A stretch of 64,000 nt of DNA, from positions 73,361,663 to 73,425,662 of the forward strand of contig CM054179.1 in assembly GCA_028829895.1 (NCBI GenBank), read 5' to 3'. Made by a program: the position numbers and the translations under genes. The notes beneath the pieces are model-generated. The model was not told where the DNA came from, did no database searches, and saw only the letters and a list, made by a program, of their open reading frames with translations. Shown piece by piece: positions 12,177-23,975 of the stretch (position 1 is its first letter; each line of letters opens with the position of its first letter). This DNA is from Sinotaia quadrata (taxonomy: Eukaryota; Mollusca; Gastropoda; Architaenioglossa; Viviparidae).

Positions 12177-15100
12177 TATGGGTAAATATGTAACTTTTCA
12201 CTTGTGATGTAATTTTAAATTTTGTACTGACACAATTGGAGTAAAATATTTCCCAGATAATTTAGGGTAATTTTTGTAAAGGTTATTTCAGTTTTAGTTA
12301 ATTCTCTCTTTGCTTCAAGTTTAAGAAATCAGCTGGTTTCCAAGCTGTATAGAAAAAAAAACTCAAGTACTCTAGATTTATAATACGCATCACTTAATTC
12401 AGATGCCATTTATATAAGCTCCAAAACAACAGAATATTAGCTAACAGTCTGTTCAGATGGTTACATTGTAAAATATTAACTGTCTTGTAGCTTTTAATTA
12501 TGATAGAAAAGTTGTTATATATACATTTTTTAAAATTAGTAAAATCATTCTAATAAAACATCAACTCCACAAGTTAGGTGACATTTTTAATTTATTCATT
12601 CAGCTGAAACACTGGAAGTCTAAATCCAAAAACAACCAAAAAGAGATAAATGTGGTGAAAAATAATGTAGCTCTGCTAACATAATTTCATTTCTGTCAAG
12701 TATGCATTCAGTCTTTTGTCAATTAGAATTCTTACAATTCCTTAATCAAGTTAATGACACCTTGTGTTTTGTAAGGTGATGTACTTTGAGAGTGCTGGCC
12801 ATCAGTAAGATTGCCATGTGCTTGAGCAGTAGTGAAAATTAATGCTAATAAATTGTATGCTATATACACTATCATAAATCATATTTTGAAAATTTGATGC
12901 ACACTGTAAGAATTCTAAAAGAATCTCAGTTTTTGTGCACCTCTAGAAAGACTGTTCATTTGTAAGAGGTTTATGCATTATTAGAATTCTTGAATTGCCA
13001 TACACTTTTTACAAGACTGCATTATTAGAACTTTCATTTTTAACTTGCTGCAAGAAAATTACTTAATAGTAAAAGTCTGTTTTGTTAGTCAGTCTATTTT
13101 CTGATAGTTGCCAATCATTAGCAATCTATCAGAGATGAGTCACTGTTGATTTGCGGTTTATTGGTGCTTTTGGAATCTATTTCTTACTTGCTTCACCAAT
13201 TTGTAATGCTTAATTTGGGGGGGGGGGGGAGATTGTTCAGGAATGCAATCCAAATGTGGTATACTTTACTCTTAAAGTTATCATTATGACAAAACGTCAA
13301 TAGCTAAGAAATAATTGAGGCTCAAGTGCAAGACAAACAGTTAAAATATAAATTTGTTTATAAACTAAAACAATAAATAAATTTAATTCAAGAATTGTTT
13401 CAGTAACTTGTGTGGGTTTTCATGTACACTAGGATAATGAAATCAAATCAAATTCTGAATTGAGAAAAAACGCCTTCTCTCATCACCAATCTCATTTAAT
13501 CATTGTTCTGTCTTATGAATTTTGATCTAAAATATGCTCATGAGAGAGAACTATCCAAAGCTAGCAACTTTGTAATTGTTATGAGTAAGGGAAAGAACTA
13601 AAAAAGTTTAATTTGTTAATGATGAACTCAGGCTATGATTTAGATTAATTTTCTTCAGCATCTACTTCATTCAAAAGTAAGTGAAGCATTTGTAATGAAC
13701 TGGTGTTGCAGTTTCACAAACCATGACACAAAAAGTCAATGTCAAATGGTCGCAAACATTCTCCAAATTGTGTTAAAAGTGATTGGACAATGGTTAAAAC
13801 ATCAAATGATGCATGTGAATGTCAGTGTGAAATGGTCAAAACTGTCTCCAAATTAGGTGAGGCAAGTTAACATCTTACAAGGTATTGCTGTAACATAAAG
13901 TGCACAATAGCAAATAGTGAATGTTTTCTATCTTGGAGTGCAACTCTAAGGAAGGTAAATCAAACAGTTTTCCCATGCCAAATACTCTATTCAAATGGTC
14001 TTATTTGTTGACAATAACCAACAACTGAGCAAAATTACTGTTGGTCAAATGTCTTGACAAAACAAGTTATGTAAGTAGCAAACTATAAATATATATATTC
14101 AAATTCTACTAGTCAAAACTATTAAGAACAAGAGAGGTTTGACAAAATACACTGATAAACATACACAAATGCTAAACTTTAAACACATTTTTGTAAAGTA
14201 CATTCTCTGAGCTTGAATTTTCCTCCCCACATAGTTTGCTGTTTATAAAATAATAGTTCTCAACATCCATCTTGTATTCATATGTAAAAGATTTTAAAAA
14301 CCTACTTTGATCCTCATTTTTATGGTGTGTATATATTTAAAAAGTACATTAATATCCCAATAAATATTTTTAATAATGTTCATAGAGCTTTTAATAAACT
14401 GTTTCAACAGCGATGGAGATAAAAATCACACACAATTCCATTTATGTTTTAATGAATTTTGGTGCATTTTCAAATTGATCATTATAAAATGGGGACCATT
14501 ATATAAAAATTAAAATTTACCTCCGAACAAGGAAATCATAAAATAATACAAGTGCTCAACTTGTGGCCCAAACTGTACAGGTATATATGCATTTTAGTGG
14601 TGAATAATACTGTCTGCTCAGTATTAATACAGGAATCCTTGTTATCTATATTTAAGAAATAATGTAAATATGGGCTAATAAGGAAGAAACTTATACATCT
14701 GCACATGAGTTTGTGGATGCACAAAGAATTTTTATTTACAAAGAATCCATAATCAGACATGAACAATGTTTTGTATGTTAAACTGTACCGGTGACTTTAA
14801 ATATCATCTTCAAAAATAGTGATATTGTACATGATTAGGTGGATTTGGGGTTTGTTGATGTAAATCTTCAATTCATGCTACCTGAAGCCTTTCTATAATC
14901 TCACTGAAATCACTCACCCCCCTTTTCTTGTGTAATGTCTGCCTGCAATGATTGTTTTTTTTCAAATTAAAATCTTTTGCTTCACTTTCCTTTGTATTCC
15001 TCAAAGTAGCAAGAGGAGTCCAGTCCAGAATTCGAAGAGTGCATGCTCACCTCTTAGGTTGCACTGAATTGCATATCAAGAATGATAGGTTGTATATTGC

Positions 15101-15491
15101 TCTCCAACTTGTTGCTACTTTACTCTCCATTTGTGTCTCCAACCAAGGCATTTCCAACAAATATTAATCACCAAGAAAATGCATGAAAGTGAAAAACCAC
15201 ACAGAAAAAGCCTGATTGCACTGTGCACTGGCCATTACAGACACCAGATGTGCTTGCTTGACAGATGAGCAGAAGAGGAAAATGATGGTTGAATCATTGT
15301 TCAGGTTTGGGATCCTCAAAAGTGCAATGGACAGTATCTCAAATATTTAGCCCCATATGTATGCAAGGAAATGGAAAATACATATTGAGAATTGCTGTGA
15401 TCAAGGCTACATACAAACCCAATATATTTTACGAGGGGTCTCTACCTCACAGCCACTCAGCACCCCCACCACCCCTAGTATTACTATTTTC
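12177..15491. other. AT-rich intergenic sequence, no gene seen
   Basis: No coding exon was recognised. A G homopolymer lies at about 13218-13228. Short open frames at 14536-14766 and 14952-15167 lack recognisable domains. Confidence 0.45.
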
Positions 15492-15598
15492 TTACCAGAG
15501 CGAATATATGACTGCTTAAGTAAGCTTACAAGAGCAAATATATGACTGCTTAAGTTAGCTTACCAAAGCAAATATATGACTGCTTAAGTTAGCTTACC
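15492..15598. repeat. Minisatellite, 34-bp unit x 3
   Basis: The word aatatatgactgcttaagt recurs at 15504, 15538 and 15572, giving a 34-bp period, each followed by a tagcttacc-like end. Copies are nearly identical, so the array is recent. Confidence 0.85.
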
Positions 15599-16132
15599 AC
15601 TACAATACAAAATTGAATTTAAGAAAATGAGACAGTAAATAAGATTTTCAATAGGAGTGGTCTTCAGTAAGTACAGGATGGACAAACTAACTCGTGCTAA
15701 TCAGATAAAAGTGAAATTATACATTATTGGGGTACGGAAAGAAAGAATCAAGTCTAAACACCATTCTCATCCAAATATATTATGAGTTGTTCAACAATCC
15801 AAGTATTACTTGTGACTCTAGTAAGGTAGAAATAACCCCCCACTGACCAGAAGCTAATAGAGTAAGAAGTGAAGAGACATCAAAAGGATTGATGTTTTGC
15901 AAATCAAAATGTAATAGACTATAAGGTCACTAGATGAGTTCTAGCCCAGGGGTAACCAACACGATGCCCGCGGGCACCAGGTCGCCCGCAAAGACCATGT
16001 GAGTCGCCCGCGGTGAGCGGGAAAAAAGTCACGGAAAAAAGTCACAGAAAAAGTCACAGGAAATAAAGTCACAAGAAAAAAGTCACAGGAAAAAAGTCAC
16101 AGAAAGCGACGGCTCATTAGGATCGTGGTTAA

Positions 16133-16145
16133 ATGTGTGTGTGTG

Positions 16146-16200
<55 letters not shown>

Positions 16201-16298
16201 GTGTTTGTGTGTGTGTGATTTGTATATCGTCTACATATCACAGAAAGCGACGGCTCATTAGGATCTTGGTTAAGTGTGTGTGTGTGTGTGTGTGTGTG
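16133..16298. repeat. (GT)n microsatellites in the left arm of the foldback element
   Basis: GT runs at about 16135-16217 (with TTGT interruptions) and 16275-16298 are each preceded by the word agcgacggctcattaggat. A short arm segment has therefore been duplicated. Open frames of Cys/Val or His/Thr repeats here are products of the microsatellite. Confidence 0.9.
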
Positions 16299-16728
16299 AC
16301 TAGGAGAAAAAGTCACAAGAAAAAGTCACAGAAGATAAATCACAGAAAAATGTGTATGAATCTGATGTGTTATCACTAAACAAGTACGCATTTACACATC
16401 TAAGCATGTATGAGTATCACATAAATAAATTAAATTTTAAAAATAATTTTGCGTTCTTTTCATATCATGAGAAATATCACAAAATAAAATAAAATTAGTT
16501 TAAAAGTTTACTATATGCAATAATTTGGACCTAAACATACATAAAATAAGATGCCAATGCAATCAAATGGTTAGAGCATTCAATGCAATATAAACATTTT
16601 CAGATACTTGTATGGTATGTGAGTTTTATTAATATTGCATGCCACCGTTCAAATTTATAGTTTATTAGAATTTACAGATATGCTGACCGTTTTGACCAAT
16701 TAATACCATATTTAAATGTTATAATCGC

Positions 16729-16856
16729 CGACTAGTACAAGAACAATAGAACACTATTAATGTTACAGTAATACAGTTCAAAGTTTTAATCACGACTAGT
16801 ACAAGAACAATAGAACACTATTAATATTACAGTAATACAGTTCAAAGTTTTAATCT
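16729..16856. repeat. 64-bp tandem duplication inside the foldback element
   Basis: The block beginning cgactagtacaagaacaata at 16729 is repeated at 16793 with one visible substitution (atgttac versus atattac). It is a recent local duplication. Confidence 0.9.
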
Positions 16857-17931
16857 CGATCGGGAAATAATTTCCAGAAGTGGAAAAGAAAATGACGTAT
16901 TAATATAAAATGAAACTAAATAAAAAGACATCAATGAAATCATGTTTCGAGCAGTCACATCACACTAAAATGACTAAACATTTGTTGGTAATGTATGTTA
17001 GGTGATTTTTAAGAACATTTTATTCTACAATTACCAATCGCAGGTAATAAACAAGAAAAGTACTTTAAAAATAAGTAAAGCAAACACAACCGACAATGAC
17101 TGTCTTCTTTAAGATATAAAATAAAACAAAGAAAATAGTACAGTATTATCAAAAACACACAACTACATAAAACAAATACCAGATTAATTTATGTTGTATG
17201 TGTAAATGCGTATTTGTTTAGTGATAACACGTCAGATTCATACACATTTTTCTGTGATTTATCGTCTGTGACTTTTTTCCTGTGACTTTTTTTCATGTTA
17301 CTTTTTCCCGTGACTTTTTTTCATGTGACTTTTTTTCCTAGCAAAACTTGTGACTTTTTTCCCGCCAATCGTCGCCCGCATATCTTTTCTAAGTCTTTAC
17401 ATTATTAATAATGTATAAAGGCAAACTAGAAGAGTGTATCAAACTGGTAGCCCTTCGTATGACTCAGTATCCATGAAGTAGCTCTCAGTATCAAAAAGGT
17501 TGGTGACCCCTGTTCTAGCCAATCTTTTTAAGTCATAAGTTTTGTGGGAATGTTTTTTATTTTGTAAGAAAGGCCTTAGGTCAACAAATGTTTTGAAATA
17601 TGTCTGCAAATAAGGATAGTCTATACAATCAGTAAGCACCATATACTGAGTTCATATTTTCTAATGATTCTTTTAAGCTGCAATTTTAATAAGCAAAAGC
17701 AATAATATATTTACAGATTTTAAATATTAAAAATTTTACTGTAAATCATGCATGTTCATTTACTCATGCTTATTAAAATTTTTGGAAATTAAAAACTCTG
17801 TAAATGAAATCTTTTAGTACTGATTATTTATATTACATTCATAATAGTGGTACAATTATTGGTTTATATATATATATATATATGCCTGCTCTCTGAAAAT
17901 ATTTATTATTTAAATTATTGATTTATTTTAG

Positions 17932-18104
17932 CTTGCTTTAAAAAATATCAAGGTCTTCAGAAAGTAGAAAGTAATCTATTGTTAGAAAAAGCAAATGAAT
18001 ACTCCAGTTGTTCATCTGAGCAGGAACCAAATCTGTTGGTTGAACATAAACAAGCATTGGGAACTGGCACCTTCTGGATTGGACTGAATGAGTTGATAGT
18101 GTGA
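17932..18104 (+). CDS. Exon-like fragment resembling a C-type lectin domain
   Basis: An acceptor-like tract (gatttattttag) ends at 17931. The frame with the first codon split is then open for 57 codons to TGA at 18102-18104, and a canonical AATAAA follows at 18201-18206. The peptide contains SSCSSEQEPNLLVEHKQALG followed directly by TGTFWIGLNELIV. This resembles the C-type lectin pattern in which a Ser-Glu-x-Glu segment precedes the conserved WIGL(N/T)D motif. The second half of a lectin fold (the WxDG and final cysteines) is missing because the frame stops. It could be the last exon of a truncated product, or an isolated decayed exon. No partner exon was found nearby. Confidence 0.4.
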
Positions 18105-18799
18105 CTTAGAATGTGGCTATAATTATAATTTGTATTATGTTTTAAAAATTAACAGATACTTAAGAGAGCTATCAAATACTTAAAACTGAGCATTAGTGCA
18201 ATAAAACTGTCTACAAAATAATTTGATTTTTTAAAAACTTGATGTGCAGACAAAAAACTGTCAATTTTTGTTTTCCTATGAACATAAATATTATTTATTT
18301 TGAGAATGTGATTGCTTTCTGAAGTTTGTTTCTATACAGCAGTTGATTCTAATAATCAGATCACAATATAAGGGCCTACTGAACATCCTATTAAGTGGAA
18401 TTAGTGTGAAATCAACAAAATATAATCCTAATATATATCACAATATTATGTCACATTTTACTATTCTGATATATTAGAAAAACAGATCTCAACTAAAATA
18501 GCTGTTATGATGTGATCAGTCATAAGCAATAAATTTAGAACACATTTTCTTTTTGGCAACAAAGGAATATCTTTGATCATATTTCTTAATAAACCCACTG
18601 AACTTTTCATTTATTGCTCATCTCTTGTTTTATTTCCCAAGATTCCCAGCAAGGTTTTGACATAACTTTAACCTCATCAGATCCTATTCATATGATACTT
18701 GTATATCGTATTGCAATCCCTTGTGTCCTGTTTATGATACAGCTAGTGCATATATTACTAACCTATTGTGCTTGCAGTACACAAAGATTTTATACTTCT
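18105..18799. other. AT-rich spacer, no gene seen
   Basis: Apart from the AATAAA at 18201-18206, which may serve the fragment at 17932-18104, I see no feature. Confidence 0.4.
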
Positions 18800-19115
18800 G
18801 ATATCATATGCTCACTTCATACCTCATTTATTGCAATATGGAAAGATTTAATACCTCCAAAATCACATGCTTATAGGCAATGAGTCACATGCTCACTTCA
18901 TACCTCACTTTTTGCAGTATAGAAAGATTTAATACCCCCAAAGTCACATGCTTGTAGACAATGAGTCACATGCTCACTTTTTGCAGTATAGAAAGATTTA
19001 ATGATACCTCCAAAGTCACATTGTAGACAATGAGTTATATGCTCACTTCATACCTCAAATTTTGCAGTATAGAAAGATTTAATGATACCTCCAAAATCAC
19101 AAGCTTGTAGATTTA
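18800..19115. repeat. Tandem repeat, about 70-81-bp unit, four copies
   Basis: The word gctcacttcatacctca and the following agaaagatttaatacctcca recur at about 18810, 18891, 18972 (shortened) and 19041. Spacing varies between about 69 and 81 bp through small deletions. Confidence 0.85.
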
Positions 19116-19812
19116 ATAAGGTGTGTGATTCCTTCATGTCTCAGCTTCTGATACAGTATCTTTCACCCTCTAATACACAGCACCTATTACTTTGCTGAAT
19201 CCAAATACATCCCCCAAAGCACCCAAGCTTCCCATTTTACCAACATAATACATAAATACATAGTGCTCCACTCATCAGATGAGGGCAATAAAGTTAAAGG
19301 CAAGAAATATGTATGTATTACAACCACAACAACAAGTTCTTAGATCACACTGGATTTAAGTTTTGTCAGCAAGATCACCTCTGTATGCTGATGTCACCAT
19401 ATGCAGAATTCACACCAGTAGAGGATTGTATAAATGCTGCTCTTTTAAAATAAGAAGACGTGAACAAAAGGGCAGCAGAATGGTATTTGTGAATAACAAA
19501 CTAGCATGCAGTAGAAAACTGCTTCCACTGTAGTCATGTAGAATATATGAGTAATTTTCACTACCTTCTCATTTTAATCTTTCTTCTTGCGACAAAAGTG
19601 GTGGTAGTAGACAATAAAAAAAATCCACCAAAACTAGTTATATACTTCATACTCATCAGTCAAGAAATCTGTAATTTCAAAATGTTTACTGAAAGGGGCA
19701 CTTAAAGGACACCTATGACCAACTAAAGTAGTTGATGTTTGTAGGTTGTTAATTTTTTTTAAATTACTCACTGACTGCATGCATTATACAAGGAAAACCA
19801 ATTACTTCTTAA

Positions 19813-20886
19813 CCCTTTAAGGGGCAGAGCGGCCCAAAACGTTTTTACTACCGAAAGGGCAAAACGTCCAAAAGCGTCCGTAACAACCAGTGCTTTTTTT
19901 TTCTCATATCGTTCGAGAAATCGTGAGACTTCCGGTGTCTACAGGAAGCATGACGTTTGTACAATGATTTCCGCGCCATTTTTAAGTGTTTTCATGTGGC
20001 AGCATTCATTTTTTCATAAAGTTTTCTTTGTTTTTCGCGTTCGGTGTTTCAAATGGATTTCTAGAATCGTCGAGCGATAATGAGGAGTTTAATTGATTCA
20101 ATTTATCGGATAATGAGGTAAGAGAAGTTTATTTTGAATCGGATGATAGGATTAGAAGTGACATTAATGTCAGTAGCGTGCACATGTTGCATCTTTCAAA
20201 TTTTAGAGGAGAGTTCATCAGATTCTGAGGATATCGAAGAGAAGTAGCGGGGAGGGGTATCTGGAGACGCACATGGTTGGAATAGTAGTACTTTAGCACT
20301 GAATATATCGGAATTTATAACAGAAATGGGGCCGAATGTGACTGGAATTAATGACAGTACTCAGCTGGCTAGTTTTTCAAAGTAGAAACGTTTGACAAGA
20401 TATCAGAATAAATGAACGAGTATGCACGTCCGAAAATCGTGGAAAAACAAAATGGCGATTCAGGTTGGAAGGAAACTAATGCCACTGAAATTAAGGCTTA
20501 TTTTGGGCTTATGATTTTGATAGGAATTTATAATCTGCCAAAAAAAGAAATGTATTGGGTGTCTGATGACAGATTAGTGTTCCCGGCATCAACATAGTGT
20601 GTGTACATAGTGTTTGTAGCGGACAATAACTGGACAATATTTTTTTTGTGTAAATATATATTTTCATGCAAGGATTCAAATTTAACACCTGAAAGTATAC
20701 TTCAATTAAGGATATTAATAAATCTGCTTTCATTTCCTTTCATTTTGCATTTTATTTCATTGAAATATATGCACTAATACCTAAGATATGATGTTTTTAC
20801 TAACGTAACCCTAAATCTCACTGAAACCCTGAAAAATCTTGCCCCTTCAGAGTTAGAAAAAGGAAAAACGTCTGCCCCTTAAAGGG
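19813..20886 (+). mobile_element. piggyBac-type element, internally deleted
   Basis: Perfect 16-bp terminal inverted repeats, CCCTTTAAGGGGCAGA, occupy 19813-19828 and 20871-20886. They are flanked by TTAA at 19809-19812 and 20887-20890, the exact signature of piggyBac integration. At 1,074 bp the element is less than half the length of an autonomous copy. It retains the N-terminal part of a broken transposase (20050-20597) and has lost the region with the catalytic DDD residues. Perfect ends suggest fairly recent activity driven by a transposase from elsewhere. Confidence 0.93.
20053..20597 (+). pseudogene. N-terminal relic of a piggyBac transposase
   Basis: On the plus strand inside the piggyBac element, an acidic Ser/Asp/Glu segment with stops (20060-20250) is followed by the frame SEFITEMGPNVTGINDSTQL (about 20308-20370). 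The frame then shifts to WKETNATEIKAYFGLMILIG followed by IYNLPKKEMYWVSDDRL (20466-20580). The WKE..A.EI.A..G..I..G....P....YW pattern is the start of the DDE_Tnp_1_7 transposase domain. Stops at about 20382 and 20409, a frame shift, and the missing C-terminal half show it is dead. Confidence 0.85.
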
Positions 20887-21744
20887 TTAAGGTAGTAGTC
20901 TGTATTCATGTTTGAAATATGTGTCAGTGTTTCCCTACACATTTGTTACTTTCAAGGGTTTCTTGAAAATGTTTTGTTTTGTATGGACAATGGCAGTGAG
21001 AGAGTTAGCATTTGTTCCTTTCTTATTTTCTATTCCTTAATAAAAGATTTTTTCAAACTCTGTGCAGGAATTATACAACATTCCTTTGTTGTAAGTTTGC
21101 CTTTTCCAGATGTAAGCACAGGCTTGTTACTGCTCAAATTCACAAAGTGGGTAGCGAAAAATTTTGTTTTACAAAGCATAATTCCTTTATTTTCACATTT
21201 CTTTTCCCACTCCAATTTCAATCGTAAAAATAAAAATATATATGACTACACCCTTTAATAAGGCTATGATTATTATTTTATGATACTCCTACATGAACAA
21301 GAATGTGATGATTTTCATAATGCTGATGCTTTAAGTGATGGGAAACACTGCATTCTTTATTTTATGAAGACAAATTGAACCACTAAATATTTCAGTTACT
21401 CTTATTATTTAAATTATTACTTGAAGTTCAAATAAATTCACACAGAGTCAACAAATCTTATAGATCTAAAATTAGCATCAATGCATAAAGCTAACAGCAA
21501 CAAAATGCTTTTCCCTTCTCTTTTACTATTCTATTATCTCTTTTTCTTAATTTTTTACACTTATTGAATCTGTTTTCAAAGCAGATGTGCATCAGTATTA
21601 ACTCTATTATTAGATCTGCACTAAGTATAAGTACATCAAAAGTTATCTGAGGTGTGTTGAATCAAACATGGCGACCATTTAAAGCAGGCATGTGCAAACT
21701 TCTTCGGTTCAAGGGCCAAAAGCTGTTAAGTAGGTGGTTGTGTG

Positions 21745-21777
21745 TGGGGGGGGGGGGGGGAAAGGGGGGGGGGGGGG
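21745..21777. repeat. Poly-G tract
   Basis: Two G homopolymers are separated by aaa in the left part of the hAT element. This tract may be prone to assembly or sequencing error. Confidence 0.9.
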
Positions 21778-22199
21778 CAGGCTAGACTGAAAAAAAATTC
21801 CCTACAAAATGACCTCTACATTTCAATATAATTTAAAGAGGTTTTGTGCCAGTGTCAAAACTTAATTGCACATATTATTAACACATCATTTTAACAAGAT
21901 GATACTCAAACTGTTGTGACAGTATTTCAACTAAAGATGAGCTTTAGGTAGGCATATTTACCTGTATAGTTGTTGACAATGTGCTTGTGTCTCCTTAAGA
22001 TGTTCGATATGGCATGGGAGTATGTGAGATGTTAATAGTCTCAATGAGTTTTATAAATGAATGTTGTTCTTGTTTTTCACTTAACAAACTTCATTCTTGA
22101 AAAACGATTGTACAGACATATATGCTTCTAAAAGGTGCCATTTCTTTATGAGCCTAATCACTAAGTTTCGGTACTTATCAACTGGAAAATATCTTTGGT

Positions 22200-23433
22200 A
22201 AAATTCTGACAGAGATATGTCCCTGGCTTTCATTTCAGATTTGAGGTCTCTTGTAAATCAATTTTCCATTTTCAGTGATAATGGGGCTGTTTCCATATCA
22301 ACATCAAAAGGAGATGTAAATACCTTCAACTGACCCACTGCACTCAAAAATCCTGAAATCTCATAGTGAATTCACCTCTAAAATCCTTCAACTTATCAGC
22401 ATTCTTGCTAATACAATGTATATTGCTCTTACTCACTAATGGAGGGAAATTATATGTGTTTCCTTCTTTCAGCAGACTTTCCTGAAGCGAAGCATATTTT
22501 CAAATTTCAAATGACTTTTTATGTCCATACATCTCATGAACCAACTGACCCTGTGTTTGTAAATTGGCATTCACTTCATTGAAGTGGAATATGACATCCA
22601 CCAAAAATGCCAAGATCACACAACCATGACTTGTCTTTTAAAACAGTACAAGTTTTCCTTTCATGTCCATAAAAATACCTATTTCATCTCTTGGGTCATC
22701 TGTCCTCCTCTCACTCAGCATATATCACCAAAAAAATGCCAAATCTAGGTAGTTGGCCTAAAATTTATCAGTGATTTATACAGATTTGGTTGATACTTAA
22801 TAACAGTAAAGAATATATAGGTCCTCTGAATTTATGCTATTTCTATTCAGCACCGATTTTATCTTTGAACTGAGTTCAAATTTACCAAAAGCATATTTTA
22901 CTTCTATTATTGTGTCTTTTATTCGCTGAAGTGAAAGTATTTCCTCAGTGCATTTAAAACTGACATCAACTTCTCATACAAAAATCACAAGTGTTGTCCA
23001 TGCTTCTGTCGAGAGCAATTAAAAAGCTAGCTTCTTCAGGGATAGCTTTATGTCATCAACCATGCCCTCAATACACCTGGTCATTGACTAGCAAGAAAAA
23101 CTTACATTGTCACATTCCATTCTCTTTTCAGGGCACAGTATATTCACTATGCTCAAATTCCCCATAGAAAATTGTTATGAGCATTTAGCAATTTTTTCAC
23201 TTAAAGAAAGCTTGTCATTATAATGTCGGCTTTGTTCTAAACTCTCTGGAAAACCATCTGCTGACAAGCCATGCTAGTTCACTGTTCAATTTTTCACAGC
23301 TTGAATGTTTTGATTCATAGTGTCTTTTTAAGCTGTATTCTCTTATGACTGAAATGGTTTCAAAACATATTAAACAAATACATTTTTCTTTACAGATAGT
23401 TTTTAAAATAGTATGTCCTGAAATACAGGACAC
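22200..23433 (-). pseudogene. Relic of an hAT transposase (BED/GTF2IRD2-like type)
   Basis: The best-preserved piece, minus strand 23218-23433, reads CLICFETISVIREYSLKRHY followed by ESKHSSCEKL. This has the C-x2-C...H-x4-H spacing of the zinc-finger segment found at the start of GTF2IRD2/ZBED-like hAT transposases. Further along the same strand, near 22480-22560, the reading gives QLVHEMYGHKKSFEI, matching the region these proteins have as VHDMY.HI..F. Stops and frame shifts interrupt it. Host proteins of this type are domesticated transposases, but this copy is inside intact hAT ends and is clearly transposon relic. Confidence 0.72.
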
Positions 23434-23929
23434 TCACTGTAAACTTTTCTCTTTTTGTCTGACACCATTTCAATGGTCATAATGAAATATAAAGGACAAT
23501 TGGAGGTGATGATGAGTAAATAAATAACACAAGATAATCAGCACAGGTTCTTTTCAATAGTGACTGTATTTTTTTATTAAGCTATAAACACCATCTATGA
23601 TGGAACCAGAGGAGAAACAAACATGAGAATCCAAAATACACAAAGCCCACACCATACACAATAAAAATACACACTAGTCCAAGTCTTTCCATATAAAGAA
23701 ACACAATAATCTGACTTCGTACAACTAAACTAAGACTAATCGACATATTCCTACCTCTTCTCTGTTCCTCCTATGTCTGACAACTTGCTAACATATCCAG
23801 TCTTCTTACTTTTCTACAAAGCTAGTCTCTATGCTTAAGTCCTAAACCTAACAACACTGTATTCCTTGTCACTCTAAAGTTCCATTCTCATCATCTCTCC
23901 TGTCTCTCATTTGTTGTCTATCTCTCTTT

Positions 23930-23975
23930 GTGTGTGTGTGTGTGTGTGCGTGTGTGTGTGTTGTGTTGTGTTGTG
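23930..23975. repeat. (GT)n microsatellite
   Basis: An imperfect GT run lies inside the 21685-24304 hAT element. Small open frames over it are artefacts. Confidence 0.9.

Larger units (their letters stand above)
16012..17370. mobile_element. Foldback element nested in the hAT copy, 9-bp target duplication
   Basis: The element is bounded by the 9-bp direct repeat gtcgcccgc (16003-16011 and 17371-17379). The inverted ends share GCGGGAAAAAAGTCAC exactly, with a few mismatches further out. The long arms are built of repeated (a)n-gtcaca words (16021-16110, 16308-16345, 17265-17360). An inner inverted segment (acaaatacgcatttacaca, then agattcatacacattttt) occurs at both about 16340-16400 and 17205-17255. 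A 9-bp duplication with long arms suggests a Mutator-like (MULE/foldback) element. No transposase frame was recognised. Confidence 0.75.
15947..17512. mobile_element. hAT-type element carrying a nested insertion
   Basis: The left end is CAGGGGTAACCAACACGATG and the reverse of the right end is CAGGGGTCACCAACCTTTTT. The element is flanked by an exact 8-bp direct repeat, ttctagcc (15939-15946 and 17513-17520), as expected for hAT transposition. The outer parts match the short copy at 32599-32795, including the cgtatgactcagtaccc-like right arm. The 1.36-kb excess over that copy is explained by the nested element at 16012-17370. No transposase is recognisable in the hAT part. Confidence 0.88.

Noticed and set aside
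16083..16379. Open frames of Cys/Val or His/Thr repeats
   Set aside because: They are translations of the GT microsatellite in the foldback element.
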